A program made the position numbers and the translations under genes. From positions 1,085,001 to 1,149,000 of the forward strand of contig NZ_CP097329.1 of NCBI RefSeq assembly GCF_030323025.1: a stretch of DNA of 64,000 bases, in the 5' to 3' direction. The notes beneath the pieces are model-generated. The model was given only the letters and a program-made list of their open reading frames with translations. It was not told where the DNA came from and did no database searches. Positions 33,604 to 42,697 of the stretch are shown here, in pieces; position 1 is the first letter of the stretch; each line of letters opens with the position of its first letter. The stretch is from Pseudanabaena mucicola str. Chao 1806 (GTDB lineage: Bacteria > Cyanobacteriota > Cyanobacteriia > Pseudanabaenales > Pseudanabaenaceae).

Positions 33604-34308
33604 CTAAATACCCATTTGTGTAACTGCAATTTTGCCAGAGAAACAGACATCAACATCGGTTTCGGGAGCGCGATCGCGCAGATTGTAACGACCTGTATAA
33701 GTTACGCGATCGCCATCGACTTTAAAACCCAATGGCAAAGGCTGACTCGACTTTTCGCAAAATACAATCTCAGGAATAGTATCAAGATCTGTCGTCTCTA
33801 AATGGGGCAAGTTCACATTCCAATATGACTGCGGTGGCAGGTGAATCTCTAACAGTTGCTTAATTACCCTAGCGGAAGTTTCAGCAGCCCAAGTCCAGTT
33901 AAACTCTCTGCACCGATCTCGATAATGGGAAATTGAGATCGCAGGAATATTATGAAAAGCTGCCTCGCGTACTGCCGCCACAGTCCCTGACATATAGACA
34001 TCCACGCCCATATTGCCACCATGATTAATGCCTGATAGTACTAATTTCACATCACTATATAAATGTGCGATCGCCACCCGCACACAGTCTGCAGGCGATC
34101 CATCAATGGCATAGGTATCTTCGCCCAGTTCTAATCTTTGTTTAATAGCGATCGGGGCATGGGTGGTGACTTGATGCCCACAGCCCGAATATTGACGTAT
34201 CGGCGCTGCGATCGCCCCCTTAGTTCCAAATACTAACTCTGTAGCTTTTTGTAAAGACCAAATCCCCTCTGCATCAATGCCATCATCATTAGTCAAAATA
34301 ATAGTCAT
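33604..34308 (-). CDS. surE: 5'/3'-nucleotidase SurE
   Basis: A 234-residue SurE phosphatase, which hydrolyses nucleoside monophosphates. The metal-binding N-terminus IILTNDDGIDAEGI is intact, followed by YSGCGHQVT, IDGSPADCVRVA and VLSGINHGGNMGVDVYMSGT. It is in the normal length range and monocistronic. Confidence 0.95.
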   Translation of the reverse strand: MTIILTNDDGIDAEGIWSLQKATELVFGTKGAIAAPIRQYSGCGHQVTTHAPIAIKQRLELGEDTYAIDGSPADCVRVAIAHLYSDVKLVLSGINHGGNMGVDVYMSGTVAAVREAAFHNIPAISISHYRDRCREFNWTWAAETSARVIKQLLEIHLPPQSYWNVNLPHLETTDLDTIPEIVFCEKSSQPLPLGFKVDGDRVTYTGRYNLRDRAPETDVDVCFSGKIAVTQMGI

Positions 34309-34373
34309 GAATTTATGAATATCTATAAATTATTTAGAATTATTTAGAATTATTTAGTGATAAAGACAACAAA

Positions 34374-34406
34374 GCTTTAATTCTCACTGAAGCTGAGAAT
34401 TAAAGC
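34374..34406. terminator. Hairpin between surE and ndhO
   Basis: GCTTTAATTCTCA-ctgaagc-TGAGAATTAAAGC, a 13-bp stem. Confidence 0.6.
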
Positions 34407-34420
34407 TCCGACGCATATTG

Positions 34421-34447
34421 AAAAGCTCATCCCAAGGATGAGCTTTT
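34421..34447 (-). terminator. Terminator of ndhO
   Basis: AAAAGCTCATCC-caa-GGATGAGCTTTTT, 7 bp beyond the minus-strand ndhO stop. Confidence 0.85.
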
Positions 34448-34453
34448 TGTAAA

Positions 34454-34672
34454 CTAGGCGGCTTGCTCTTCTAACTGATCCTTGTGGAGCCAAATTACAG
34501 GGGTTGGCACTTTACTAAACTTGACTTGGACATAATCACCACGAAACTCTAATACTTCGCCCCATGTCTCAAAAATGTAGGATGACCAGCGAGTATCATT
34601 AGCCGTTGCTTCAGTGCTATTTTCGAGCTTTTCCCGAATTGCGCGAACTAGAGTGCCTTTCTTTAGTGCCAT
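34454..34672 (-). CDS. ndhO: NAD(P)H dehydrogenase-like complex subunit O
   Basis: A 72-residue NdhO, a peripheral subunit of the photosynthetic NDH-1 complex on the thylakoid membrane, which carries cyclic electron flow and respiration in cyanobacteria. The sequence [19 protein letters not shown] ... [20 protein letters not shown] ... [11 protein letters not shown] fits the family throughout at normal length. Confidence 0.95.
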   Translation of the reverse strand: MALKKGTLVRAIREKLENSTEATANDTRWSSYIFETWGEVLEFRGDYVQVKFSKVPTPVIWLHKDQLEEQAA

Positions 34673-34791
34673 AGTATTTAATGCAACAAATTATTAAGAA
34701 ATTAAAACTGTTAGTAGGTATTGTATAGCAATCCGATGTGAGAGGTACATAGCATGGTTTAAACCTCTTCTAGCCCTTTGTGTCCACACCT

Positions 34792-34850
34792 AACCCAAGC
34801 AAAATTTTAAAAGCGTTGCGAGGCAACGCTTTTAAAATTTTGCTTGGGTT
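34792..34850. terminator. Very long perfect hairpin
   Basis: AACCCAAGCAAAATTTTAAA continuing to AGCGTTGC, loop GAG, then the exact complement: a 28-bp stem followed by TTTTTT. It lies about 120 bp upstream of ndhO without a gene on its left, so it may be a mobile hairpin as much as a terminator. A smaller hairpin (AATGCTAAAA / TTTTAGCATT) follows at about 34865-34892. Confidence 0.75.
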
Positions 34851-34939
34851 TTTTGAAGAAAAAAATGCTAAAACAAGCTCTTTTAGCATTTTATAGTTAT
34901 GAAATCAATTAAAAATTTTCAATATCTCATATGTTTCTA

Positions 34940-35045
34940 CTACAGCGCTTTGCGCTCAAATCCAAACCAAGATATTTCCTAAAAAGCTTGCGAATCAAGC
35001 TTTTTAGGAAATATCTTGTGGTTCGTTTGATCGAAAACTGCTGTA
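34940..35045 (-). repeat. Diverged family A repeat
   Basis: TACAGCGCTTTGCGCTC ... AGATATTTCCTAAAAAGCTT-gcgaatc-AAGCTTTTTAGGAAATATCT ... CTGCTGTA. The outer frame matches family A in inverse orientation; the inner stem differs in sequence but keeps the design. Confidence 0.65.
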
Positions 35046-35068
35046 AGTATCTCAGCATAGTAAAATTC

Positions 35069-35120
35069 AAAATCAGAAGGTAGGTTGCACACTTAGCGGG
35101 CAACCTACCTTCTGATTTTA
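35069..35120. repeat. Perfect 20-bp-stem hairpin
   Basis: AAAATCAGAAGGTAGGTTGC with a 12-nt loop and the exact complement. Intergenic, no copy elsewhere in the window. Confidence 0.75.
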
Positions 35121-35195
35121 GGTTATGCATACTACTTAGCTAAGAATAGATTTAAAGTTTTGCTTTATAAGGTTTTGAATCTATTCTCATACTCT

Positions 35196-35288
35196 TAGGA
35201 CTTACACAAACCGAATGAATTTATTACGCATTGGGTAGATATGTTGCGGGCGAAGCCTGCAACATATCTACCCAATGCGTAAGTCCTA
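35196..35288. repeat. 93-bp MITE-like element, family E (copy 2)
   Basis: TAGGACTTACACAAACCGAA ... CCAATGCGTAAGTCCTA with a central hairpin TGCGG-gcgaagc-CTGCA. A 5-bp target duplication ACTCT lies on both sides (35191-35195, 35289-35293). Same length as the 33421 copy, opposite internal orientation. Confidence 0.88.
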
Positions 35289-35380
35289 ACTCTATAACTC
35301 TCTATAACTACTTATAGGCTTTCAGTAAACATCTCAAGGAATTTTTGTTAGGATAGCCCCATGAATTAGGTATAACTGCC

Positions 35381-35632
35381 ATGTGTATCTGCGTTAATTG
35401 CACCTATGTCGATCGCTGCATCACCTATCACTCCGTCGAAGCTTTACACCTTCAACCCCATCTCACAGAGCATCCAGACTTTGAGGCAATTTCTCCCACA
35501 ATTAACGTTAATATCCGCACTAAATCGAATGACAATATTCAAATGGAATGGGATGTTGTCGGTTGTGAGAGCTTTGTATCTGAAATGGGAAAATGGATCA
35601 AATTGCGACCTGGTGAACTTGTTCCCACTTAG
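35381..35632 (+). CDS. ycf34: Ycf34 family Fe-S protein
   Basis: An 83-residue Ycf34 protein of cyanobacteria and red-lineage plastids. The N-terminus MCICVNCTYVDRCITYHSVE carries the C-x-C-x2-C-x5-C ligands reported to bind an Fe-S cluster. The middle (PTINVNIRTKSN) and C-terminal EWDVVGCESFVSEMGKW are conserved. It is needed for photosynthetic function in Synechocystis; the exact role is unclear. A hairpin GAGATTATTGCC / GGCAATAATCTC follows. Confidence 0.93.
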   Translation: MCICVNCTYVDRCITYHSVEALHLQPHLTEHPDFEAISPTINVNIRTKSNDNIQMEWDVVGCESFVSEMGKWIKLRPGELVPT

Positions 35633-35730
35633 GCATTACAGAGATTATTGCCGACTGCTATGCGGGTGGCAATAATCTCATACTGAGAGATGTATTTGTT
35701 TTTCGATCATTTTAGTCGCCATGTGTTAAA

Positions 35731-35832
35731 CAGCACTTTGCAATTATCTAAAACACAGAAATATTTTTGAAAGTGTTACTTGGCAGCACTTTCAAAAATA
35801 TTTCTGTACTATTCAAAGTCTCAATAGATTGT
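35731..35832 (-). repeat. Dispersed palindromic repeat, family A (copy 4, inverted)
   Basis: AGCACTTTGCAATTATCTAA ... CAGAAATATTTTTGAAAGTG-ttacttggca-GCACTTTCAAAAATATTTCTG ... CAAAGTCTCAATAGATTGTA. Confidence 0.78.
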
Positions 35833-35865
35833 ATTTAAAACACCTCTGCAACAAGTTAGAAATTC

Positions 35866-36852
35866 ATGACCAAAGTTGTCAAACCATTTTTGCTCAGTAC
35901 TTTATTAGGTCTATCTTTTAGCGATTACTTCCTTCCCAATTCTCATAATATTGATCAAAAAGATCATATTGTTGTCATAGCAAAAAGTACACAGACTGAG
36001 CATACAAATGTATCTTCTAACTTTGGCTCAGGTACATCTACAGAATCTGCAAGCAACATAATAGAATATCAGCGATTAATGCAGTTGTTTAGTGATCGTC
36101 AAGTATCCAAATCATCATTTAGTGAAGTCCTTAAGTCTGTTGCTAATCAGTTTATTGGTAAAAGTTATCGTGAGAGATTATTAGATCAGGGGGAAACAGA
36201 AAAACTATTTATTTCATTTACAGAATTTGATTGTGTGCTATTTGTGGAAACAGTTTTAGCTTTCTCACGCAATTTATTTTCAGTGAATCCCTCCTATGAG
36301 AAATTCGTCCAGAATATTCAAGAAGTGCGTTATATAGATGGTAAGTTAGATGGTTATTGCAGCCGTTTACATTACTTTTCAGACTGGATACGTGATCATC
36401 AGAAGCGAGGGATTGTCAGAGATCACACTGAGGAACTAGGTGGTATTCCGCTTAACAAGACCCTCAACTTTATGAGTAGTCATCGGCAAAAATATCCTCG
36501 TCTCAAGCATAGCGAAGCCAATTATCAATGTATTTTGGCAATGGAAAAGAGAATCGAACTAGAAACGAAATCTCAGCCATTGCGATATATTCCCTCTCAT
36601 AAAATCCACTCGATCTATCCCTCATTAAAATCTGGCGACATTATTGCTGTAGTGACAGACATTAAAGGGCTAGACACCACTCATACAGGATTAGTTTATC
36701 TCAAGCCCAAAAACACCAGTTTCATTCATGCTTCCCCATCAGGCAAGGTCAAAATTGCTCCTGATTTACAGCATTATGTCGAGCGCGTCGATCATGCGAT
36801 CGGCATTATGGTTGCCCGTCCCAATTTAATACCCCAAAAGGAAAGCATATAG
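35866..36852 (+). CDS. DUF1460 protein (N-acetylmuramoyl-L-alanine amidase-like)
   Basis: A 328-residue secreted protein with a short hydrophobic N-terminus (FLLSTLLGLSFSDYF) and a Ser/Thr-rich linker to about residue 65. The DUF1460 domain follows. Its NlpC/P60-like core shows FTEFDCVLFVETVLAFSRNL, with the catalytic Cys followed by the family's VE motif, and later THTGLVYLK supplies the His. Members cleave or are predicted to cleave cell-wall peptides. The C-terminus reads FIHASPSGKVKIAPDL, typical of the family. Monocistronic. Confidence 0.88.
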   Translation: MTKVVKPFLLSTLLGLSFSDYFLPNSHNIDQKDHIVVIAKSTQTEHTNVSSNFGSGTSTESASNIIEYQRLMQLFSDRQVSKSSFSEVLKSVANQFIGKSYRERLLDQGETEKLFISFTEFDCVLFVETVLAFSRNLFSVNPSYEKFVQNIQEVRYIDGKLDGYCSRLHYFSDWIRDHQKRGIVRDHTEELGGIPLNKTLNFMSSHRQKYPRLKHSEANYQCILAMEKRIELETKSQPLRYIPSHKIHSIYPSLKSGDIIAVVTDIKGLDTTHTGLVYLKPKNTSFIHASPSGKVKIAPDLQHYVERVDHAIGIMVARPNLIPQKESI

Positions 36853-36931
36853 CGTTTACTAGTCTGGAGAAGTATAGGTTTGCTCAGCTAACCATAAACT
36901 GATCGCTGAGCGAAGCCGAGGCTAATGATGT

Positions 36932-37038
36932 TACAGCGCTTTGCGGTTGCTTAATGCCCAGAAATATTTTTAAAAGTGGCGCATAGCACCACTTTTAAAA
37001 ATATTTCTGTAGTAATCAAAGCCTCAATAGGCTGTAAC
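36932..37038 (-). repeat. Dispersed palindromic repeat, family A (copy 5, inverted)
   Basis: TACAGCGCTTTGCGGTTGC ... CAGAAATATTTTTAAAAGTGG-cgcatagca-CCACTTTTAAAAATATTTCTG ... AAAGCCTCAATAGGCTGTA. Confidence 0.8.
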
Positions 37039-37068
37039 AACTGATTTAATCCCGAGCGCATTCATTTC

Positions 37069-37992
37069 TTAATATTCAGATCGCCTAATTGTTAGACAAG
37101 CCCATTCCTGACGCTTCCAGAAAGTAGCTATCAACCACTTATGGGCATCTAAGACTTCTGCAACCTTGGGGACTTGCTCGATCAAAATGCCGCTCAAAAT
37201 TCCCCAGCCATTCTCATCCACTAGTTGATCGAAGTAGGGAACCATATCCATAATGATATCGGCAAGAATATTGCAGGTAAATCCATTAGCAGGAGCAGGC
37301 ATATTCGCAATTAAATCTTGAATGCTCCCTTCCTGTACCCAGATTTTTTCCTCAGCAATATTATTCAGTTGGCGATTATGATTAGTTGCCTTGATCGCCA
37401 AAATATCATTATCGATCGCATAGGCTTGGCTTGCACCAATTAGCAACGCCCCAATACTGAGAATTCCTGAGCCGCACCCGACATCCGCTACGACAATATT
37501 GTCTTCTGGCTTTACGCCCCAAAGACGCATTTCTAGAGCTTCTAAACATAACTGTGTCGTTGCATGAGCACCCGTACCAAAGGCACTACCAGGGTCAAGT
37601 CGCAAAATCTGACGATCGCTATCGGTGGGTGGATCAATCCAAGCAGGATAAATCATCAACATATCGCCAATTTTCTGTGGACTCCAATGTTGCTTCCAAC
37701 TTGACGACCAGTCCTCATCACTGATGATCGTCCACTGCGTAATCGGAGCTTCGTAATTGCAGGCGATCGCATCTTGTTTGAGCAATAGTGCCAGAGCTGC
37801 TAAATCTAGAACCTGTCCTTTCTCAATAGGTAGATAGCTATTAACGCGAATTTGTCGATCTTTTTGGTGAGTCACCATACCTTGACAACCAAAACTTTGT
37901 AATCTCCAAAAAATTTGTTCTTCCAATGCTTGATCCGCAACAACTTGGATTTCCCACCAATTATTGATTGAGGTGATACTCGAAAGTGACAT
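37069..37992 (-). CDS. prmA: Ribosomal protein L11 methyltransferase
   Basis: A 307-residue PrmA, the SAM-dependent enzyme that trimethylates L11. The N-terminal substrate-recognition domain (WWEIQVVADQALEEQIFWRL) is followed by the methylase core: LRLDPGSAFGTGAHATTQLC, VADVGCGSGILSIGALLIG, YAIDNDILA and CNILADIIMDM. Length is normal. Separate transcription unit. Confidence 0.94.
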   Translation of the reverse strand: MSLSSITSINNWWEIQVVADQALEEQIFWRLQSFGCQGMVTHQKDRQIRVNSYLPIEKGQVLDLAALALLLKQDAIACNYEAPITQWTIISDEDWSSSWKQHWSPQKIGDMLMIYPAWIDPPTDSDRQILRLDPGSAFGTGAHATTQLCLEALEMRLWGVKPEDNIVVADVGCGSGILSIGALLIGASQAYAIDNDILAIKATNHNRQLNNIAEEKIWVQEGSIQDLIANMPAPANGFTCNILADIIMDMVPYFDQLVDENGWGILSGILIEQVPKVAEVLDAHKWLIATFWKRQEWACLTIRRSEY

Positions 37993-38099
37993 CTGGCGCT
38001 AATGACTAAATGTAATGATTATTCTAGAACTATATTTTGCGGGTAATGATTCCCTGTAGCAAGCATATTTCATCGTAATATTTTAGGATTCTTCAGGAT

Positions 38100-38501
38100 T
38101 TAGTCTTGGATATATTCTTGCTGCTGTAATAAAGCTAATTCTGCGCGTTGTGCTTCTCGCCCCAAATATGCAGCATGATCGAGAAGCGTAACAGGACAAG
38201 GTTGAGTTTTTTCAAAGATTTCTACACAGAGTTCCTTAGCAGAGCGACCTGTAAATAATTGCATCGCTTGGCGCTCCACTTTACCTTTAGCGGGAATAGG
38301 CTTCCCAGTTTCAGGATCAACTGCTAAGCCCTGTTCATTAATAAAATTGCTATAGTGTTTTGCACAAATTAAATTTTGCTGCCGATCAATATAAATTATA
38401 AAGTAGCCACTCGGATCAAGAGCCAGTGATCGCTTGGACAGTTCATCGTCAATTTGCTGGATTTTTTTGGGAAGTACATCCGTTTCTACGATCAGATTCA
38501 T
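38100..38501 (-). CDS. DUF4346 protein
   Basis: A 133-residue cyanobacterial DUF4346 protein. The recognisable core is LDPSGYFIIYIDRQQNLICA, then KHYSNFINEQGLAVDPETGK and LFTGRSAKELCVEIF. In other organisms this domain can be attached to a dihydropteroate-synthase-like protein; here it is free-standing. The function is unknown. Confidence 0.82.
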   Translation of the reverse strand: MNLIVETDVLPKKIQQIDDELSKRSLALDPSGYFIIYIDRQQNLICAKHYSNFINEQGLAVDPETGKPIPAKGKVERQAMQLFTGRSAKELCVEIFEKTQPCPVTLLDHAAYLGREAQRAELALLQQQEYIQD

Positions 38502-38613
38502 TCACTTTAGGGCTTGAAAGTATTTTGTCTAGATCCCATGATACGACTTAATATAGCTATTTATTGAGATGACATCATAATATCCTTAGCTTATAACTCA
38601 AGAGACGATCACC

Positions 38614-40326
38614 ATGCCAGCCAAAATACTTGATGGACGTTATAAATTAATTAAAAAAATTGGAGCTGGAGGTTTTGGGCAGACCTTCATTTCTAGGGAT
38701 ATGCGTCGTCCAGGTTCACCGCCCTGTGTTGTCAAACAACTCAAGCCTGCTAGTGATGATCCTAACTTTATTCGTGAAGCAAGGCGATTATTTAATACTG
38801 AAGCCGAAACTCTCGAAAAACTAGGTAAACATGATCAAATTCCCCAGTTGCTTGCCTATTTTGAGGAAGATAAACAATTTTTCCTAGTTCAGGAATTTAT
38901 CGAAGGGCAATCGCTATATGATGAATTAAAAGCGACTCTCCCTGAAGTGTCCGACCTCGATCATCAAACTCAAGAACAGATTTTGGCAGAACTCCAAAAT
39001 ATTGATGCTCCTCCTAAAGATAAGCAGCTTGGTGAAGTTGAAGTCCTCAATATCTTAAGAGATGTTCTGGAAGTTTTAGAGTTTGTCCATTCTGAAGGCG
39101 TAATTCATCGTGATATTAAGCCAGATAATTTAATTCGCCGCAAGAAAGATCAAAAAATAGTCCTCATTGACTTTGGCGCAGTTAGAGCTATGCAGGACGC
39201 AAATACGAAATTGACACCCGATGAAAAAGGTGAGTCTCGTTTCACGGTTACGATTGGGACACCTGGCTATATGCCTAGTGAGCAATGTGCAGGTCGCCCA
39301 AATTACAGTAGTGATATCTACGCATTAGGCATGGTGGCGATTAAAGCGCTCACAGGCTATGCCCCCACGGACTTACCCACCGATCCTGCTACAGGTGAAT
39401 TAGTATGGCGGGACAAAGCGAAGGTGAGCAATGGTTTAGCTATGGTTTTAACAAGAATGGTGCGCTATCACTACACCCAGCGCTATCAGTCGGTGCGTGA
39501 AGTCAATCAAGGTATCACTACCTTTGCGACGATGAGTGAAGTTGAACGTCAAGCTACTACCAGTAAGATTGTCAGATCAACTATTGTTAATAATTCAATT
39601 CGCCTAGCCAATTCTAATAACAGTTCCAAGTCTATTAGCGATCACTCATCAACACGCCGCACACTATCATCATCTCCATCATCTAGTTCTAACTCTGGAG
39701 TCCTATTTTTATTTGGAGGACTTTTAGCTTTTGTTGCTGTCATCTCTGTATTTGCGCTACCAGCAATGATGCGGAACAATCAAAAATCGGTAATTGTCAA
39801 TAATGCACCTCCTATACCTAAGCCAATTTCCACTGAAGTAGCAAATCCTATTGCTACTACCCCCAACCCAGAAGCAGTGAATCAGTTACTTGCAGTGGAG
39901 GCAAATAAGGAGTCGTTATTGATTCCAAACAAAATATCGGGGAATGCTGTTCATGCCTACAAAGTTACGGCGAAGTCTGGACAATTGCTGAGTGTTTCAG
40001 TTATCGGGAACGGGGTGTTATTAAGTATTTTGAATGAGCAGGGAGTGGGGATACCTGGCACGGTCAATTTACCAAGTACGGAATTAGATATCCAAGCAGA
40101 TGGTACATACTTGCTACAGTTACGAGCTATTGCAGGTGCACCTGAAACTCTATATCAGTTAAAAGTCGCGCTAAAGGATAAGGCGATCGCCTCACCTCCT
40201 ACTATGCCACCATCAGGTGTACCCACTCCACCTACAGGTGTAACTACTCCACCTACATCACCTTCACCATCGGCAACGCCATCACAAGCACCAGCACAAA
40301 TAGAAATTAAAGTTAGGAATAGATAG
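38614..40326 (+). CDS. Membrane-anchored Hanks-type Ser/Thr protein kinase
   Basis: A 570-residue kinase. The catalytic domain (about 8-300) has the Gly-loop IGAGGFGQTF, VVKQLKP (ATP Lys), VIHRDIKPDNLIRR, VLIDFGAVRAM (a DFG loop) and GTPGYMPSEQCAGRP (activation segment). A Ser/Thr-rich juxtamembrane region and one membrane helix (about 365-388, GVLFLFGGLLAFVAVIS) lead to an extracytoplasmic beta domain of PPC type (about 425-520) and a Pro/Thr/Ser tail (PPTMPPSGVPTPPTGV). Such kinases relay envelope or stress signals; the substrate is unknown. Confidence 0.93.
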   Translation: MPAKILDGRYKLIKKIGAGGFGQTFISRDMRRPGSPPCVVKQLKPASDDPNFIREARRLFNTEAETLEKLGKHDQIPQLLAYFEEDKQFFLVQEFIEGQSLYDELKATLPEVSDLDHQTQEQILAELQNIDAPPKDKQLGEVEVLNILRDVLEVLEFVHSEGVIHRDIKPDNLIRRKKDQKIVLIDFGAVRAMQDANTKLTPDEKGESRFTVTIGTPGYMPSEQCAGRPNYSSDIYALGMVAIKALTGYAPTDLPTDPATGELVWRDKAKVSNGLAMVLTRMVRYHYTQRYQSVREVNQGITTFATMSEVERQATTSKIVRSTIVNNSIRLANSNNSSKSISDHSSTRRTLSSSPSSSSNSGVLFLFGGLLAFVAVISVFALPAMMRNNQKSVIVNNAPPIPKPISTEVANPIATTPNPEAVNQLLAVEANKESLLIPNKISGNAVHAYKVTAKSGQLLSVSVIGNGVLLSILNEQGVGIPGTVNLPSTELDIQADGTYLLQLRAIAGAPETLYQLKVALKDKAIASPPTMPPSGVPTPPTGVTTPPTSPSPSATPSQAPAQIEIKVRNR

Positions 40327-40387
40327 AACATCCACCAGTACAGAGAAAATACTGAAAGCTTCATAAGACTTGATGATTGTTATATAA

Positions 40388-41200
40388 ATGAAAATATATG
40401 GAATTGATTTTACAAGCGCTCCAAGCAAAACCAAAAGGATTGTCTGTGCAGAGGCTTACCTCGATGACACAGGTTTGCATATTGAGAGGTTTGAGCGCTT
40501 TACCAACTTTCCTGATTGGATAGAATTTTTACAGCGCTCACCATCTTGGATTGCAGGTGTTGACTTCCCCCTTGGTCAACCACGCAAATTGGTCGAAAAT
40601 CTACGATGGGGGACAACTTGGATCGAATATGTCAAGTTGGTAGGGCAGATGTCTAAATCAGAATTTGTAGAAACTCTAAATAAATATCGTCTAGGTCGCG
40701 CCAATGGTGATCGCGAACATTTGCGTCAAACTGACCGCATCGTAGGTGCAATTAGTCCAATGAAGGTCTATGGTGTGCCTGTAGGCAAGATGTTTTTTGA
40801 AGGTGCACCTCGAATGTTGGCAGCAGGCTTTAGTATTTTGCCTTGCCATCCCACGGATGATCCACGGATCGTGATTGAGATTTATCCTGCGCTGATGGCA
40901 AGAGCGATTATTGGCAAACAAAGTTATAAATCCGATGACAGGCGCAAACAAACTAGAGAAATGCAATTAGGTCGTCAGGCTGTCATAGAGTATTGGCGAT
41001 CGCCAAACTTTGCAGCAACCTATGGCTTGAGTATAGATATTAACGTTCAGCTTGCCGAAGAATGCGATCGCGATGCATCTGGTGATACGTTAGACGCTGT
41101 ACTCGCCGCAGTGCAAACTGCATGGTCAGCTAAACAACCTAACTATGGCATTCCGACAACTTGCGATCCCCTTGAGGGATGGATTTGCGGAAAGTTATAA
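40388..41200 (+). CDS. DUF429 protein
   Basis: A 270-residue DUF429 protein, a family with an RNase H-like fold. Recognisable segments: KIYGIDFTSAPSKTKRIVCA at the N-terminus, SWIAGVDFPLGQPRKLVENL, MKVYGVPVGKMFFEGAPRML and GDTLDAVLAAVQTAW, with acidic residues in GIDF, VDFP and GDTLDA that would form the active site. The substrate is unknown. The 3' end overlaps by 6 bp the convergent gene at 41195. Confidence 0.87.
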   Translation: MKIYGIDFTSAPSKTKRIVCAEAYLDDTGLHIERFERFTNFPDWIEFLQRSPSWIAGVDFPLGQPRKLVENLRWGTTWIEYVKLVGQMSKSEFVETLNKYRLGRANGDREHLRQTDRIVGAISPMKVYGVPVGKMFFEGAPRMLAAGFSILPCHPTDDPRIVIEIYPALMARAIIGKQSYKSDDRRKQTREMQLGRQAVIEYWRSPNFAATYGLSIDINVQLAEECDRDASGDTLDAVLAAVQTAWSAKQPNYGIPTTCDPLEGWICGKL

Positions 41201-41572
41201 ATTGGCGATCGCCTTTTTCATCTGTTCTTTGATAAAAGGGACATCTTGCTGTGCTAAATTCCACAAAGTATTCAAGTCAACTTCTAAGTAGCTAAACATC
41301 AAGTTATCACCAATACTCGTTAAGCTACGCCAATTAATTTCGGGATATTGATCAATAAAACTAATTGGTAAACGCTTTGCTGTAGCTCCGATGATGCTAA
41401 TGGCTCGTTCTACGGCAAAAATTGTCTTTTGATCGCAACTAAAATCTAGAAAATCAATTCCAGCTACAAATGACTCAGTGGCTGTCAAGGCCTCTAAGAT
41501 GTCTTGTATTTGCACTTCAAGACGATGGTTGATATTTATCTCAGCAGGAATAATCACTTTTCTGGTTCCCAT
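41195..41572 (-). CDS. HepT/DUF86-like protein (degenerate)
   Basis: A 125-residue all-helical protein resembling HepT/DUF86 HEPN toxins: IQDILEALTATESFVAGIDF, TIFAVERAISIIGATAKRLP and WRSLTSIGDNLMFSYLEVD. The catalytic Rx4HxY motif normally found in the last segment is replaced by GDNLMFSY, so RNase activity is doubtful. There is no MNT-type antitoxin beside it, making it an orphan. Convergent with the DUF429 gene. Confidence 0.7.
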   Translation of the reverse strand: MGTRKVIIPAEININHRLEVQIQDILEALTATESFVAGIDFLDFSCDQKTIFAVERAISIIGATAKRLPISFIDQYPEINWRSLTSIGDNLMFSYLEVDLNTLWNLAQQDVPFIKEQMKKAIANL

Positions 41573-41604
41573 TAGTTTTTTTATTTAAAAAACTAGTTTA
41601 ACAT

Positions 41605-42414
41605 TCAGCAGTAATTCCTAAAATTGACAATATTGCCGATAACGGCGATCGCAGGTGGCGCAAATTTTGCCACTTGTACCAGTTCGACAATATTACCCAG
41701 GCAGCCGATCAATTCCGACTGATCATGGCGAGTCCCCTGACGAATTAAAGCTACAGGTGTTGAATCAGGTAAGCCAGCCAAGTTTAATTTGGTCACAATT
41801 TCCGCCAAATTATGTAGTCCCATATAGACCACAATCGTCTCCGCAGCCTGTGCGATCGCTGTCCATTGCACCTGTGGACGATATTTCCCTACAGACTCAT
41901 GCCCCGTCACAAAAATTACCGACGAGCTAAAATCACGATGGGTGAGAGGAATCCCTGCATAGGCGGGAGCTGCAATCCCTGAGGTAATTCCTGGGACTAT
42001 CTCCACTTCAATCCCTGCGGCACGCAAATCTGCCAACTCTTCCCCACCACGCCCAAAAATAAACGGATCGCCCCCCTTCAGACGTACAACAATCGCATAA
42101 TTTTGTGCCTTATCGATCAGTAGCTGCGTGGTTTCCTCCTGCAATAGCGAATGATTACCGCGTCGCTTACCTGCATGGATTTTTTCAGCGATCGGATTAA
42201 TCATGGCAAGAATTTCATCACTGACTAAAGCATCGTATAGCACCACATCACAGGTTTCTAGCAGGGCTTTCCCCTTTAGCGTCATCAAGCCCGCATCTCC
42301 AGGTCCCGCTCCTACCAAATAGACCTTACCCAAAGCAGGCGACTGTAATTCTTTTGCCAAAGATTGATCCGTATTTATGTCTGTATTTGTGTCTGTATCT
42401 ACCGTCATGAGCAT
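41605..42414 (-). CDS. cobA: Uroporphyrinogen-III C-methyltransferase
   Basis: A 269-residue SAM methylase making precorrin-2, the branch to sirohaem and cobalamin. Signatures: VYLVGAGPGDAGLMTLKG, VVLYDALVSDEIL, VRLKGGDPFIFGRGGEE, VEIVPGITSGIAAPAYAGIP and ETIVVYMGLHNL. The C-terminal uroporphyrinogen-III synthase domain of fused forms is absent, so this is the single-domain enzyme. An N-terminal tail (DTDTNTDINTDQ) comes from a short DNA repeat. Confidence 0.94.
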   Translation of the reverse strand: MLMTVDTDTNTDINTDQSLAKELQSPALGKVYLVGAGPGDAGLMTLKGKALLETCDVVLYDALVSDEILAMINPIAEKIHAGKRRGNHSLLQEETTQLLIDKAQNYAIVVRLKGGDPFIFGRGGEELADLRAAGIEVEIVPGITSGIAAPAYAGIPLTHRDFSSSVIFVTGHESVGKYRPQVQWTAIAQAAETIVVYMGLHNLAEIVTKLNLAGLPDSTPVALIRQGTRHDQSELIGCLGNIVELVQVAKFAPPAIAVIGNIVNFRNYC

Positions 42415-42697
42415 TTTACATATAGCGAGGTGATCTTACCTAGCCAACCCTAGAGATGTGATTCTCAAGAATGCGGGATATCTAAGCCAAATATTGCAAG
42501 GCGATCTCATCACCATTTTCCTCATGTATTCTAATTGTATTAGGTTGAGACGTAGCCATCTTGTCAAGTCAGATCAAGCAGAAGAAACTATTTCAGGGAG
42601 CCTGATAGAACTTCTGATCAATCTTGTCACGAAATATTTATATGCTTAAAACCCTTCTTGAAATGTAACGAGTACAACGAATCAAAATGAGGCAGGC

